Shown piece after piece: positions 24,167 through 32,411 of a stretch of 64,000 nt of DNA; position 1 is the first letter of the stretch, and the number at the start of each line of letters is the position of its first letter. The stretch is from CADEDH01 sp963732695 (lineage in GTDB: Bacteria > Actinomycetota > Acidimicrobiia > Acidimicrobiales > SZUA-35). The stretch covers positions 124,001 through 188,000 of the forward strand of contig CAVTAP010000016.1 in assembly GCA_963732695.1 (NCBI GenBank). Reading direction: 5' to 3'. Below the pieces are notes generated by a model. The model made no database searches. It was given only the letters and a program-made list of their open reading frames with translations, and had not been told where the DNA came from. The position numbers were made by a program, and so were the translations under genes.

Positions 24167-25306
24167 ATGGGTGCTGAGAGTGGTGGGGTCGCGGTGTCGA
24201 TCCGGGATCTGACCAAGCAATATCCTGGTGCGCCCACGCCCGCCGTGCGGAACCTGTCACTCGACGTGGCCGCCGGCGAGGTGGTGGCTCTCGTGGGTCC
24301 GTCGGGTTGCGGCAAGACGACCACGCTCAAGATGATCAACCGGCTGATCGAGCCCACGTCGGGCACGATCCGGGTGTTGGGCCGGGATCAGGCCGAGCTG
24401 CCGGTGCACGAGCTGCGGCGCAGCATCGGCTACGTGATCCAGCAGATCGGCCTGTTCCCCCACCGCACGGTGGCGGCCAACATCGGCGTCGTGCCCGGCC
24501 TGCTGGGCTGGCCCAAGGCCCGGATCGCCGAACGGGTGGCCGAGCTGCTGGCCCTCGTCGGCCTGCCGTCCGACACCGGGAGGCGGTACCCCTCGGCGCT
24601 GTCGGGCGGCCAGCAGCAGCGGGTGGGTGTGGCCCGGGCCCTGGCCGCCGACCCCCCGATCCTGCTCATGGACGAGCCCTACAGCGCCGTCGACCCGCTC
24701 GTCCGGGCCCGGCTCCAGGACGACCTGCTGGCCCTCCAGGCCAAGGTGGGCAAGACCATCATCGTCGTCACTCACGACATCGACGAGGCCATCAAGCTGG
24801 GCGACCGGGTGGCGATCCTGGCCGAGGGCGGGGTGTTGGCCCAGTACGACACGCCCGACGAGCTGCTGCGAGCCCCGGCCGACGAGTTCGTGGCCGCCTT
24901 CCTGGGCCGGGAACGGAGCCTGCGCCGCCTCGGGCTGCGCCGGGTCGACGAGGTGCGGCCCGAGCCGGCGGTGGCCGTGACCGCCGCCGCCACCTCGGCC
25001 GAGGCGCTGGCCGCCGCCGACGGCATGGGCGCCCGCTGGGTGGTCGTGATCGACGACGACGCCGAGCCCGCGGGGCTGGTGGCGGTGGCCGACCTCCGTC
25101 ACCACCCCCGGGGTGGGGCCGGCGGGGGTTCCATCGGTGCGGGGCTGGAGCCCGACCGGCGACCGCCCGTGGTCGACAGCACCTGGCCCCTGCGGGAGGT
25201 GCTCGACGCTGTGCTCCGCTCGGGCTGCGGGGGCGCCCTGGTGGGCGATCCGTCACCGGCCCGCTGCGTGATCACCCTCGACGCGCTGGCCGAGGCGCTG
25301 CGGTGA
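24167..25306 (+). CDS. opuCA: Osmoprotectant ABC transporter ATP-binding protein
   Basis: A 379-residue ATPase. Walker A is G-P-S-G-C-G-K-T, the signature L-S-G-G-Q-Q-Q-R, Walker B I-L-L-M-D-E-P, and the switch His is in V-T-H-D-I-D-E-A. After the ATPase core, an extension of about 130 residues corresponds to the CBS-domain region of OpuA/OpuC-type ATPases, which in relatives senses ionic strength or nucleotides. It powers import of glycine betaine, choline or similar solutes. Its stop overlaps the GTG of the first permease gene (GTGA). It is the first gene of a four-gene transporter operon. Confidence 0.9.
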   Translation: MGAESGGVAVSIRDLTKQYPGAPTPAVRNLSLDVAAGEVVALVGPSGCGKTTTLKMINRLIEPTSGTIRVLGRDQAELPVHELRRSIGYVIQQIGLFPHRTVAANIGVVPGLLGWPKARIAERVAELLALVGLPSDTGRRYPSALSGGQQQRVGVARALAADPPILLMDEPYSAVDPLVRARLQDDLLALQAKVGKTIIVVTHDIDEAIKLGDRVAILAEGGVLAQYDTPDELLRAPADEFVAAFLGRERSLRRLGLRRVDEVRPEPAVAVTAAATSAEALAAADGMGARWVVVIDDDAEPAGLVAVADLRHHPRGGAGGGSIGAGLEPDRRPPVVDSTWPLREVLDAVLRSGCGGALVGDPSPARCVITLDALAEALR

Positions 25307-26010
25307 CCGCCCCCGCCGTCGCCACCCTGACGGTGCTGGCCCAGGCCAGCCGCCGCGACACGCTCGTGTCGTGGGGGTGGGTATCGGAGCATCTGGACGA
25401 CATCTGGTCCCGCACGGTGGAGCACGTGGAGCTCACGCTCGTGGCGCTGGCCATCGGGTTCACCCTGTCGTCGGCCCTGGCCGCTCTGGCCGTGCGCCAC
25501 CGCCGCACGTTCGCCCCCATCACCTGGATCGGCTCGATCCTCTACACCATCCCCAGCGTCGCCCTGTTCGGGATGCTGATCCCGGTGACCGGCCTGGGCT
25601 TCTGGACGGCCGAGATCGCGCTCGTCAGCTACACGATCCTCATCTTCGTCCGCAACATCGTGGCCGGGATCGACGGGGTTCCGGCGCCGGTGGTGGAGGC
25701 GGCCGACGCCATGGGCTACACCCGGTGGCAGCGGCTCCGGTCGGTGGAGCTGCCGCTGGCGTTGCCCACCATCGTGGCCGGGTTGCGCATCGCCGCCGTC
25801 ACCGTGATCGGGCTGGTGACGGTGGCCGCCGTGGTGGGCAACGGCGGCTACGGCGCGTTCATCCTCGACGGGCTCGACCGTGACTTCCCCACCCCGATCG
25901 TGTTGGGTGCCGTGCTCTCGGTGCTGCTGGCGGCCACGGTGGACGCCGGGCTGGCGTACGCCGAGCGGGCCGTCACCCCGTGGGCCCGGCGCCAGGGAGG
26001 CGAGCGGTGA
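25303..26010 (+). CDS. opuCB: Osmoprotectant ABC transporter permease 1
   Basis: A 235-residue BPD-type permease. It has five or six hydrophobic helices and the coupling-loop motif E-A-A-D-A-M-G-Y-T-R-W-Q-R-L, which contacts the ATPase. I-L-Y-T-I-P-S-V-A-L is highly typical of OpuCB/ProW-type subunits. The GTG start overlaps the ATPase stop; its own TGA overlaps the GTG of the second permease. The two permeases would form the heterodimeric channel. Confidence 0.9.
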   Translation: MTAPAVATLTVLAQASRRDTLVSWGWVSEHLDDIWSRTVEHVELTLVALAIGFTLSSALAALAVRHRRTFAPITWIGSILYTIPSVALFGMLIPVTGLGFWTAEIALVSYTILIFVRNIVAGIDGVPAPVVEAADAMGYTRWQRLRSVELPLALPTIVAGLRIAAVTVIGLVTVAAVVGNGGYGAFILDGLDRDFPTPIVLGAVLSVLLAATVDAGLAYAERAVTPWARRQGGER

Positions 26011-26738
26011 GCGTGCTGGGCCTCGTGAACGTGGTGAGCCAGGTGGGCCGGGTGGGCCTGGTCGGCGATGTGTGGCGCTACCTCACGGCCTCGTCGAGCT
26101 GGGGTGGCGACCGTGGGCTGGGGGCCCTGGTCCGGGCCCACCTGTGGATCTCGCTGGTGTCCACCGTGGCCGCCGTTGCGCTGGCCGTGCCGCCGGCGGT
26201 GTGGCTGGCCCACCGGCGGCGGCTGCCGCTGCTGTCGGTGGCCCTGGTCAACGTGGGCCGGGCCGTGCCCTCGTTCGCCATCGTCGCCTTCGTGTTCCCG
26301 TTGTCCATCCGCTACGGGTTCGGCCTCGGGTTCTGGCCCACCTGTGTGGCCCTGGTGGCCCTCGGCGTCCCGCCCATCTTCACCAACACCTACGCCGGCG
26401 TGGCCGGGGTGGCCCCCGACGTGGTGGAGGCGGCCCGGGGCGTGGGGATGACCGAGCGCCAGGTCCTGTCCGGGGTGGAGCTCCCCCTGGCCCTTCCCCT
26501 CGTCCTCACCGGCCTGCGCCTGTCGGCGGTGCAGATCACCGCCACCGCCACCCTCGGCGCCTTCGTCGGCTACGAGTGCCTGGGCACCCCGATCCTGCAG
26601 GGGCTGGCCCGGGGGGTCGCCGGCCGGCCCCAGCTGGTTGGAGGCGCCCTGCTCGTGATCACCGCCGCCCTGGCCATCGACGGCGTCATCGGCCGGATCA
26701 TCCCTCGCGTCGTCCGCTGGCCTTCCGGGCTACGGTAA
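26007..26738 (+). CDS. opuCD: Osmoprotectant ABC transporter permease 2
   Basis: A 243-residue BPD-type permease paralogous to the gene before it. The coupling-loop motif reads E-A-A-R-G-V-G-M-T-E-R-Q-V-L, and N-V-G-R-A-V-P-S-F-A is the conserved membrane segment. GTG start in a GTGA overlap. With the first permease it would make the OpuCB-CD type channel. The binding-protein gene follows after 29 bases with its own strong ribosome-binding site, so that binding protein may be made in excess. Confidence 0.88.
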   Translation: MSVLGLVNVVSQVGRVGLVGDVWRYLTASSSWGGDRGLGALVRAHLWISLVSTVAAVALAVPPAVWLAHRRRLPLLSVALVNVGRAVPSFAIVAFVFPLSIRYGFGLGFWPTCVALVALGVPPIFTNTYAGVAGVAPDVVEAARGVGMTERQVLSGVELPLALPLVLTGLRLSAVQITATATLGAFVGYECLGTPILQGLARGVAGRPQLVGGALLVITAALAIDGVIGRIIPRVVRWPSGLR

Positions 26739-26767
26739 TCGGTTCGTTCAAACAAGGAGAGACATCC

Positions 26768-27703
26768 ATGCGCAGACCCCGCCTGGTAGCGGCCCTCATG
26801 ATGGGGGCGATGGCCCTGTTCGCCGCCGCCTGCAGCGACTCGTCGAGCACGTCGGCCGGGGGCGACGTGCCCGATGGCCCCACCATCACCATCGGGGCCC
26901 AGGATTTCGGCGAGAGCGCCATCCTGTCCGAGGTCTACGGCCAGGCCCTGGAGGCCGCCGGCTATCCCGTCGAGCAACAGGCCCTGGGCGGGTTCCGCGA
27001 CGTGGTCTACACCTCGTTCGACTCGGGCGACATCAACTTCACCGCCGAGTACGCCGCCTCCGCCCTCGAGTTCCTCAACGGCGGGAAGGGCGAGGCGTCG
27101 GCCGACGCCAAGGCCACGGCCGACGCCCTGCGCACGGCGCTGGAGGCCAAGAAGCTGGTGGCCCTCGACGCCGCCCCGGCCCAGGACTCCAACTCGTTCG
27201 TCGTCACCCCCGACACGGCCGAGACCAAGAGCCTCAAGGCCATCAGCGACCTCACCGACGACCTGCGCCTCGGCGGCCCCGCCGACTGCACGGAGAACGC
27301 CTCGTGCCTTCCCGGGTTGGAGAAGGTCTACGGGCTCGACCTGTCGGCCGGGTTCACCCCGCTCGACGGCGGCGGCCCGCTCACCGTGGCCGCTCTGGAG
27401 GGAGGCGAGATCGACGTGGCCATCCTGTTCAGCACCGACGGCACGATCGCGGCCAAGGGGTGGGTGATCCTGGAGGACGACAAGGGCCTGATCAACGCCG
27501 ACAACATCATCCCCGTCACGTCGACCGAGGCGGCCGAAGCCTACGGCGACGACTTCAGCGCCCTCGTCAACAAGGTGAGCGCGGCCATGACCACCGAGGA
27601 GCTGGCCGAGCTCAACCGGCAGGTGACGATCGACCTGAAAGACCCGGCCGAGGTGGCCGGCGAGTGGCTGGCGGGCAAGAAGCTGGTGGACACGAAGAGC
27701 TGA
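26768..27703 (+). CDS. opuCC: Osmoprotectant-binding lipoprotein
   Basis: A 311-residue substrate-binding protein. A signal peptide ends with the lipobox L-F-A-A-A-C, followed by a Ser-rich spacer, so it is lipid-anchored outside. The body matches the OpuAC/OsmF-type fold: I-G-A-Q-D-F-G-E-S, then G-F-R-D-V-V-Y-T, then E-Y-A-A-S-A-L-E-F. It should deliver quaternary ammonium compounds to the OpuC permease. AAGGAG lies eight bases before the ATG. A very stable hairpin follows the stop. Confidence 0.88.
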   Translation: MRRPRLVAALMMGAMALFAAACSDSSSTSAGGDVPDGPTITIGAQDFGESAILSEVYGQALEAAGYPVEQQALGGFRDVVYTSFDSGDINFTAEYAASALEFLNGGKGEASADAKATADALRTALEAKKLVALDAAPAQDSNSFVVTPDTAETKSLKAISDLTDDLRLGGPADCTENASCLPGLEKVYGLDLSAGFTPLDGGGPLTVAALEGGEIDVAILFSTDGTIAAKGWVILEDDKGLINADNIIPVTSTEAAEAYGDDFSALVNKVSAAMTTEELAELNRQVTIDLKDPAEVAGEWLAGKKLVDTKS

Positions 27704-27708
27704 CCTCG

Positions 27709-27736
27709 CCGGGCCGCCGCCGGGGCGGCGGCCCGG
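27709..27736. terminator. Bidirectional GC hairpin after the osmoprotectant operon
   Basis: A 13-bp perfect inverted repeat (CCGGGCCGCCGCC with GGCGGCGGCCCGG) with a 2-base centre lies between the convergent opuCC and VOC genes, five bases past the first stop and touching the other. It can stop transcripts from both sides. No T-run. Confidence 0.7.
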
Positions 27737-28621
27737 TCAGCTGAACGTGATGAGCTGGAGCGCCAGGCCGCCCAGCTGGTCGGGGGCGACGGTGGAGACG
27801 CGGCTCCCGGGCAACACGCCCGGGGCCGGGTCGGCCAGCTCGAAGCCCCGGGACCGGACGTGGGCCACCACGGCGTCGAGGTCGGCCACCTCGAAGGCGG
27901 TGACGCTGGCCAGCCCGGCCGGACGCTGGTGGACCGGGCTGTCGGCGCCGTCGGGCCCGATCAGCTCCAGGGTGGCGTCGCCGATGCGGAGCTGGCGGAT
28001 GTCCATGCCCCGGCCCGTCACCCGGCCGGTGAGGGATACACCGAGCACCGAGTCCCAGAACCCACAGGCGGCGTCCAGGCCTTCTGGGGCGATCACGGCC
28101 AGATGGTCGAGCCGGGCCAACGGCAGCTCGTGATCGAACAGGCCGGCCGCCTGATGACGGACCCGGCGGGCCTCCGCTCCCCCCTCGTAGGCGATGAGGG
28201 CGAGCGCGCACCCGGCGGCGGTGGGTCCCGACGGCTCCACCACGGTGCCGATCAGGCTGCCGTCGTCGCGGGCCACGGTTCGGGTGGACGCTGCGATGCC
28301 GTGGTCCGCCAGCGCCGCCGCCGCACCCTCGGCCGACTCCACCTGCAGCATCAGCCGGTGCAGACCACCCCGGTCGATGGCGGCGAGCAGGTCGTGGCGA
28401 CCCTCGCTCTCGGCCCGGGCCCGGTCGTGGACGGCGAGCAGCTCCACGTAGAACTCGGTGTCGGGCCCGCCCACGAAGAACACCGAGTTCTCGGTGGACG
28501 AGCCGGCGTGGCGCATGGGCGGCGTGAGCCGCAGACCCAGCGCCTGCCATCGGGCGGCGGTGCCGGCCAGGTCGGCGGTGGCCACGATCACATGGTCGAT
28601 GCCGACCACCCCCGTGCTCAC
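27737..28621 (-). CDS. Two-domain VOC (glyoxalase-like) protein
   Basis: A 294-residue protein with two VOC modules. The first begins V-V-G-I-D-H-V-I-V-A-T-A-D-L and the second A-R-L-D-H-L-A-V-I-A-P; both keep the His of the first metal-ligand strand. The layout resembles 4-hydroxyphenylpyruvate-dioxygenase-like or extradiol-dioxygenase-like VOC proteins, but I cannot assign a reaction. The GTG start overlaps the stop of the upstream amidase gene (GTGA), so the two are translated together and probably act in one pathway. Confidence 0.75.
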   Translation of the reverse strand: MSTGVVGIDHVIVATADLAGTAARWQALGLRLTPPMRHAGSSTENSVFFVGGPDTEFYVELLAVHDRARAESEGRHDLLAAIDRGGLHRLMLQVESAEGAAAALADHGIAASTRTVARDDGSLIGTVVEPSGPTAAGCALALIAYEGGAEARRVRHQAAGLFDHELPLARLDHLAVIAPEGLDAACGFWDSVLGVSLTGRVTGRGMDIRQLRIGDATLELIGPDGADSPVHQRPAGLASVTAFEVADLDAVVAHVRSRGFELADPAPGVLPGSRVSTVAPDQLGGLALQLITFS

Positions 28622-30057
28622 GCCGGACCGCAGCCCGGAGGCACCTGGTAGCCGCCGCCGGCCGCGTCGGCCAGGAGGCGGGCGAAGTGGATGGCCGTGC
28701 GGTCCTCGCAGAACGGGGCCACCACCTGCACGCTCACCGGCAGGCCGCCAGCGGTGAGGCCGAGGGGCGGCGTGGTGACCGGCAGGTAGGCCATGCCCAC
28801 CATGGCCGTCCACTTGATCAGGTCGGTGTAGGGGCGGGCTTCGCCGTTCACCGTGAGGCTGCGGTCGAGCCAGTTGCCGCCCGTCTGGTGGGGGAAGGCC
28901 GGGGTGACGCTCACCGGGCACAACAGGATGTCGTAGGAGCGGAACCAGCTGGCCCACGCCTCCCGCAGCTCGGTGCGGCGCAGGTGGCGCGCCAGCCAGG
29001 TGTGGTGGCGCTGCACGTTGTTGGCCGCCCCCCGGGACTTGTCGGCCAGGGCGGCGGCGTCTTCGGCGCTCATGCTCACGCTGGCGGCCACGCTGATCAG
29101 CTGGGCCCCCAGCTTGGACGCCTCGGTGAAGTCGATGTCGGGCCGCGCCGCCCGGTCGACGGTGGCCCCGGCCGCCTCCAGGGCCCGCACGGCGCGGTCG
29201 AGCACGGCCAGCACCTCGCCGTCGACGGGACAGGCCGGATCGTCGAGCCACACTCCCACCCGGTAGTCGGCCAGGGCGGCGTGCCGGGCCGGCGGGATCT
29301 CCACCCGCCAGGCCGGGGCCCGGTCGGGGGTCGGCCCGGCCAGGATGTCCACCAGCAGCTCCAGGTCGTCGGCGGAGCGGGCCATGGGCCCGAACACGTT
29401 GACGTCGGCCTCGAACCGGCCGCCGCCCACCGAGTCGAGGTAGCCGAGGGTGGGGATCAGGCCGAAGCTCGGCTTGTGGCCCCACACGCCGCTGAAGGCC
29501 GAGGGCATCCGCACCGAGCCGCCGATGTCGGTGCCGATCTCGAAGCTGGTGAGGCCGGCGGCCACGGCGGCGGCGGCGCCCCCCGACGAGCCGCCGGGGG
29601 TGCGGGCCAGGTCCCACGGGTTGTTGGTGACGCCGAAGAGCTCGTTGTAGCTCTGGCCGTCGCCCGACCAGCGGGGCAGGTTGGTCTTGCCGAACACGAT
29701 GCTGCCGGCCGCCTTGAGCCGGGCCACCACCGGGGCGTCGACCGCCGGCACGTGGTCGGTCAGCTCCACCGCCCCGCCGGTGGAACGGATGCCGGCGGTC
29801 TCGATGGCGTCCTTGATCGTGTGGGGGACGCCGTGGAGGGGGCCGAGCTCGGCTCCGGCGGCGGTGGCCGCGTCGGCGTCGCGGGCAGCGGCCCGGGCCC
29901 GCATCTCGTCCAACGTCACCACGGCGTTGATCGACGGGTTCAGCCGCCCGACGCGGTCGAGATAGTGGTCGAGGAGCTCGGTGCTCGACAGCTGCCGGCT
30001 CCGGATGGCATCGGCCTGGCGGCGGGTGGTCCACAGCGCGGGGTCGTTGTCGGTCAT
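28618..30057 (-). CDS. Amidase-signature hydrolase
   Basis: A 479-residue enzyme of the amidase-signature family. The Ser-cisSer-Lys triad is visible: Lys82 in T-I-K-D-A-I, Ser157 in G-G-S-S-G-G and Ser181 in G-T-D-I-G-G-S-V-R. These enzymes hydrolyse amides or related C-N bonds in the cytoplasm. I start at the ATG giving M-T-D-N-D-P, because the upstream in-frame codons reach into the divergent esterase promoter. The start is 64 bases from that esterase's ATG. The stop overlaps the GTG of the VOC gene, which suggests one catabolic operon. Confidence 0.9.
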   Translation of the reverse strand: MTDNDPALWTTRRQADAIRSRQLSSTELLDHYLDRVGRLNPSINAVVTLDEMRARAAARDADAATAAGAELGPLHGVPHTIKDAIETAGIRSTGGAVELTDHVPAVDAPVVARLKAAGSIVFGKTNLPRWSGDGQSYNELFGVTNNPWDLARTPGGSSGGAAAAVAAGLTSFEIGTDIGGSVRMPSAFSGVWGHKPSFGLIPTLGYLDSVGGGRFEADVNVFGPMARSADDLELLVDILAGPTPDRAPAWRVEIPPARHAALADYRVGVWLDDPACPVDGEVLAVLDRAVRALEAAGATVDRAARPDIDFTEASKLGAQLISVAASVSMSAEDAAALADKSRGAANNVQRHHTWLARHLRRTELREAWASWFRSYDILLCPVSVTPAFPHQTGGNWLDRSLTVNGEARPYTDLIKWTAMVGMAYLPVTTPPLGLTAGGLPVSVQVVAPFCEDRTAIHFARLLADAAGGGYQVPPGCGPA

Positions 30058-30121
30058 GCCGCACAGTACCGCTCCCCCGGACACCGGGTCGAAGGGGCTG
30101 CCTCCGGTAGGGTGCTGGGCC

Positions 30122-30754
30122 ATGGCCGACCTCACCGTCTACCGCATCGACCGCCCCGCCGCCGAGCGGCTGCTGTTCCTGTTCCACGGCTACAGCGCCG
30201 AGCAGCACCACCTGGCCGCCTACGTGCCCCTCGTCGACCCGGACGAGCGGTTCACGGCCGTGGCTCCCCGGGCCATCCACGACCTACCCGAGGGCGACGG
30301 CGCCAGCTGGTGGGAGCGGGGCCCCGACGGGCCGGAGCCGGCCTCGTTCCTGGCCGCCGTCGACGCCGTGGAGGCGCTGATCGAGGCGGAGACGACGGCG
30401 GCCGGGATCCCCCGGGAGCGGTGCGTGATCGGCGGATTCTCCCAGGGCGGGGCCCTCACCCTGGCGCTCACCGCCCGTGAGGGGGCTCCCCGCTACGCCG
30501 GGGTCTGGGCCATGTGCTGCGCCCTGCCCGACGTGCCCGGCCTCACGCTCGATCCCGGCGCCGGGGCCGGCACCCCGGCCCTGATCCAGCACGGCACGGC
30601 CGATCCCATCATCTCGGTCACCCGGGCTACGGCATCGGCCACCCTGCTGGGCGACGCCGGCTGGAACGTCACGAGTGTCGGCTACGACATGGGCCACTCC
30701 CAGACCATCGAGATGATGGTCGACACAAGGGCCTTCCTCGCTGCCATCCCCTGA
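30122..30754 (+). CDS. Alpha/beta-hydrolase esterase (phospholipase/carboxylesterase type)
   Basis: A 210-residue alpha/beta hydrolase of the small acyl-protein-thioesterase/carboxylesterase family. The oxyanion-loop start is F-L-F-H-G-Y, the nucleophile elbow G-F-S-Q-G-G contains Ser107, Asp161 is in H-G-T-A-D-P, and His192 in M-G-H-S. All catalytic residues are present. It is divergent from the amidase gene, 64 bases away, and convergent with the YchJ gene. Substrate is unknown. Confidence 0.85.
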   Translation: MADLTVYRIDRPAAERLLFLFHGYSAEQHHLAAYVPLVDPDERFTAVAPRAIHDLPEGDGASWWERGPDGPEPASFLAAVDAVEALIEAETTAAGIPRERCVIGGFSQGGALTLALTAREGAPRYAGVWAMCCALPDVPGLTLDPGAGAGTPALIQHGTADPIISVTRATASATLLGDAGWNVTSVGYDMGHSQTIEMMVDTRAFLAAIP

Positions 30755-30814
30755 GCGGCCCTTGCTCCCCCCTTTCCCGACGAGCGGCGTCGGCCGGTAC
30801 CCCTCCCGCCCGGG

Positions 30815-31219
30815 TCAGGCCCGGAGGGGGTCGCCGTCGTGGTAGAGCCAGCGGATGCCATCGCGCACGAAGTGACTGCGCTCGATGAGCTGGCCGGGTT
30901 TGCCCGCCTTCTCGTAACGGGCGGCGAAGGTGACGGTGCCGGTGCGGTCGAGCGCCCGGCCGCCGGTGGCGTCCCGGATCTCCAGGCCGAGCCAGCGCAG
31001 CGCGGGCTCCATCACCTGCGGCGGGCAGGTGTCGGGGTGCCACGACCGGCGGAGGTAGGCCTCGTTGCCGGTGGCGTGGGCGCTGTAGCGGGCCCGCATC
31101 ACGGCCTCCGCCGTCGGTGCCTCGGCCGTGCCGGCCAGGAGCGGCCCGCAGCACCGGCCCCACGGGGCCGGCCCGCCGCACACGCAGGGTTGGTCGTCGG
31201 TCGCCTCGCCACCAGCCAT
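30815..31219 (-). CDS. YchJ-family protein with SEC-C-like zinc motif
   Basis: A 134-residue protein. The N-terminal Cys cluster (P-C-V-C-G, then W-G-R-C-C-G) is a SEC-C-type zinc finger, and the rest matches the YchJ-like NTF2-fold domain (R-A-R-Y-S-A-H-A-T-G-N-E, R-S-W-H-P-D-T, R-S-H-F-V-R). Function is unknown. It is divergent from the zinc-dependent dehydrogenase gene. Confidence 0.85.
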   Translation of the reverse strand: MAGGEATDDQPCVCGGPAPWGRCCGPLLAGTAEAPTAEAVMRARYSAHATGNEAYLRRSWHPDTCPPQVMEPALRWLGLEIRDATGGRALDRTGTVTFAARYEKAGKPGQLIERSHFVRDGIRWLYHDGDPLRA

Positions 31220-31293
31220 CGTTCCGTCCTCTCCTGCACCTCGATCGCCCCCCAGGTTGCCATGATGGGGGTGTGATCTCGCGCCTCACGACG

Positions 31294-32310
31294 ATGCGGG
31301 CCTTCGTGCTCGACGGGCCCGGCCTCGGCGCCGTGCGGGAGGTGCCGGCCCCCGAGCCCGCGCCGGGCGAGGCGCTGGTGGCGGTGGAGCGGGTGGGGGT
31401 GTGCGGCACCGACGCCGAGCTGTTCTCGGGCCACATGGCCTACCTCCACCAGGGGCACGCCTCGTTCCCCCTGCGGCCAGGCCACGAATGGTGCGGGCGG
31501 GTGACAGGCGTGGGCCCCGGCGTGGACGACGCCTGGGTGGGCCGGCGGGTGATGGGCGACACGATGCTGGGATGCGGCACGTGCCACCGGTGCCGGCGGG
31601 GCCGCCAGCACGTGTGTGAGCAGCGGACCGAGGTGGGCGTTCGGGGCAGCCGCCACGGGGCCCTGGCCGAGCTGATCGCCGTGCCGGCGGGATCGCTCCA
31701 CTCCCTGCCCGACACCGTCGATCCGATGTTGGGTGCTCTGGTGGAGCCGGCCGGCAACGCCCTGCGGGCGGCCCGGGCGGCCGACGCCGGCCCCGACGAC
31801 CGGGTGCTGGTGGCCGGCCCGGGCACGATCGGGCTGCTCACGGCCCTGTTCCTGCGGGCCGGCGGGGCCGAGGTGCATCTGCTGGGCGTCACCGCGGCAT
31901 CGCTGGCCTTCGCCCGGTCGCTCGGCTTCGAACACACCTGGGAACCGGCCACGCTCCCGGCGCTGGCCTTCGACGCCGTGGTCGACGCCACCAACGCCGC
32001 CGACCTCCCGGCCCGGGCCCTCGACCTGGTGGAGCCGGGCGGGCGGCTGGTGCTCATCGGCCTCGCCGGCCAGCCCAGCGGGATCGACACCCGGACCCTG
32101 GCGTTCAAGGACGTGACGGCGGTGGGCATCCTGTCGGCCTCGCCGGCCCTGGCCGACACGGTGCAGGCCCTGGCCGACGGCGTGATCGACCCCCGGCCGT
32201 TGGTGGCGGCCACCGTCGGCCTCGACAAGACGGCAGCGGTACTCCGGGGCGAACGCCCAGCCGGCGCCGGCCCCGGCCCCAAGATCCACATCGACCCCCG
32301 CCTCGGCTGA
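31294..32310 (+). CDS. Zinc-dependent medium-chain alcohol dehydrogenase
   Basis: A 338-residue MDR-family enzyme. Catalytic zinc residues are Cys37 in G-V-C-G-T-D and His64/Glu65 in G-H-E-W. A structural-zinc lobe is present (L-G-C-G-T-C-H-R-C, then H-V-C). The nucleotide-binding fold starts V-L-V-A-G-P-G-T-I-G-L-L. It resembles the sugar/polyol dehydrogenase and threonine dehydrogenase branch. An in-frame GTG at 31273 is an alternative start; the ATG at 31294 gives the usual M-R-A-F-V-L opening. Length after the Rossmann fold is slightly short. Confidence 0.85.
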   Translation: MRAFVLDGPGLGAVREVPAPEPAPGEALVAVERVGVCGTDAELFSGHMAYLHQGHASFPLRPGHEWCGRVTGVGPGVDDAWVGRRVMGDTMLGCGTCHRCRRGRQHVCEQRTEVGVRGSRHGALAELIAVPAGSLHSLPDTVDPMLGALVEPAGNALRAARAADAGPDDRVLVAGPGTIGLLTALFLRAGGAEVHLLGVTAASLAFARSLGFEHTWEPATLPALAFDAVVDATNAADLPARALDLVEPGGRLVLIGLAGQPSGIDTRTLAFKDVTAVGILSASPALADTVQALADGVIDPRPLVAATVGLDKTAAVLRGERPAGAGPGPKIHIDPRLG

Positions 32311-32330
32311 GCGCCACACGCGCGCCGCAG

Positions 32331-32385
32331 CCCGAACTATGTCGAGAAGGACCGGCAGGGGCGGTATTTCTCGACAAGGTTCGGG
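32331..32385. terminator. Long inverted repeat between convergent genes
   Basis: Two 18-base arms (32331-32348 and 32368-32385), beginning CCCGAAC and ending GTTCGGG, match at 16 of 18 positions with a 19-base loop. It lies between the stops of the dehydrogenase and the acyl-CoA dehydrogenase and could terminate both. The arm length is more than a terminator needs, so a mobile palindromic repeat is possible. Confidence 0.6.
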
Positions 32386-32411
32386 ATCTGCAGGGGCGAT
32401 GGGGGTGGGGG

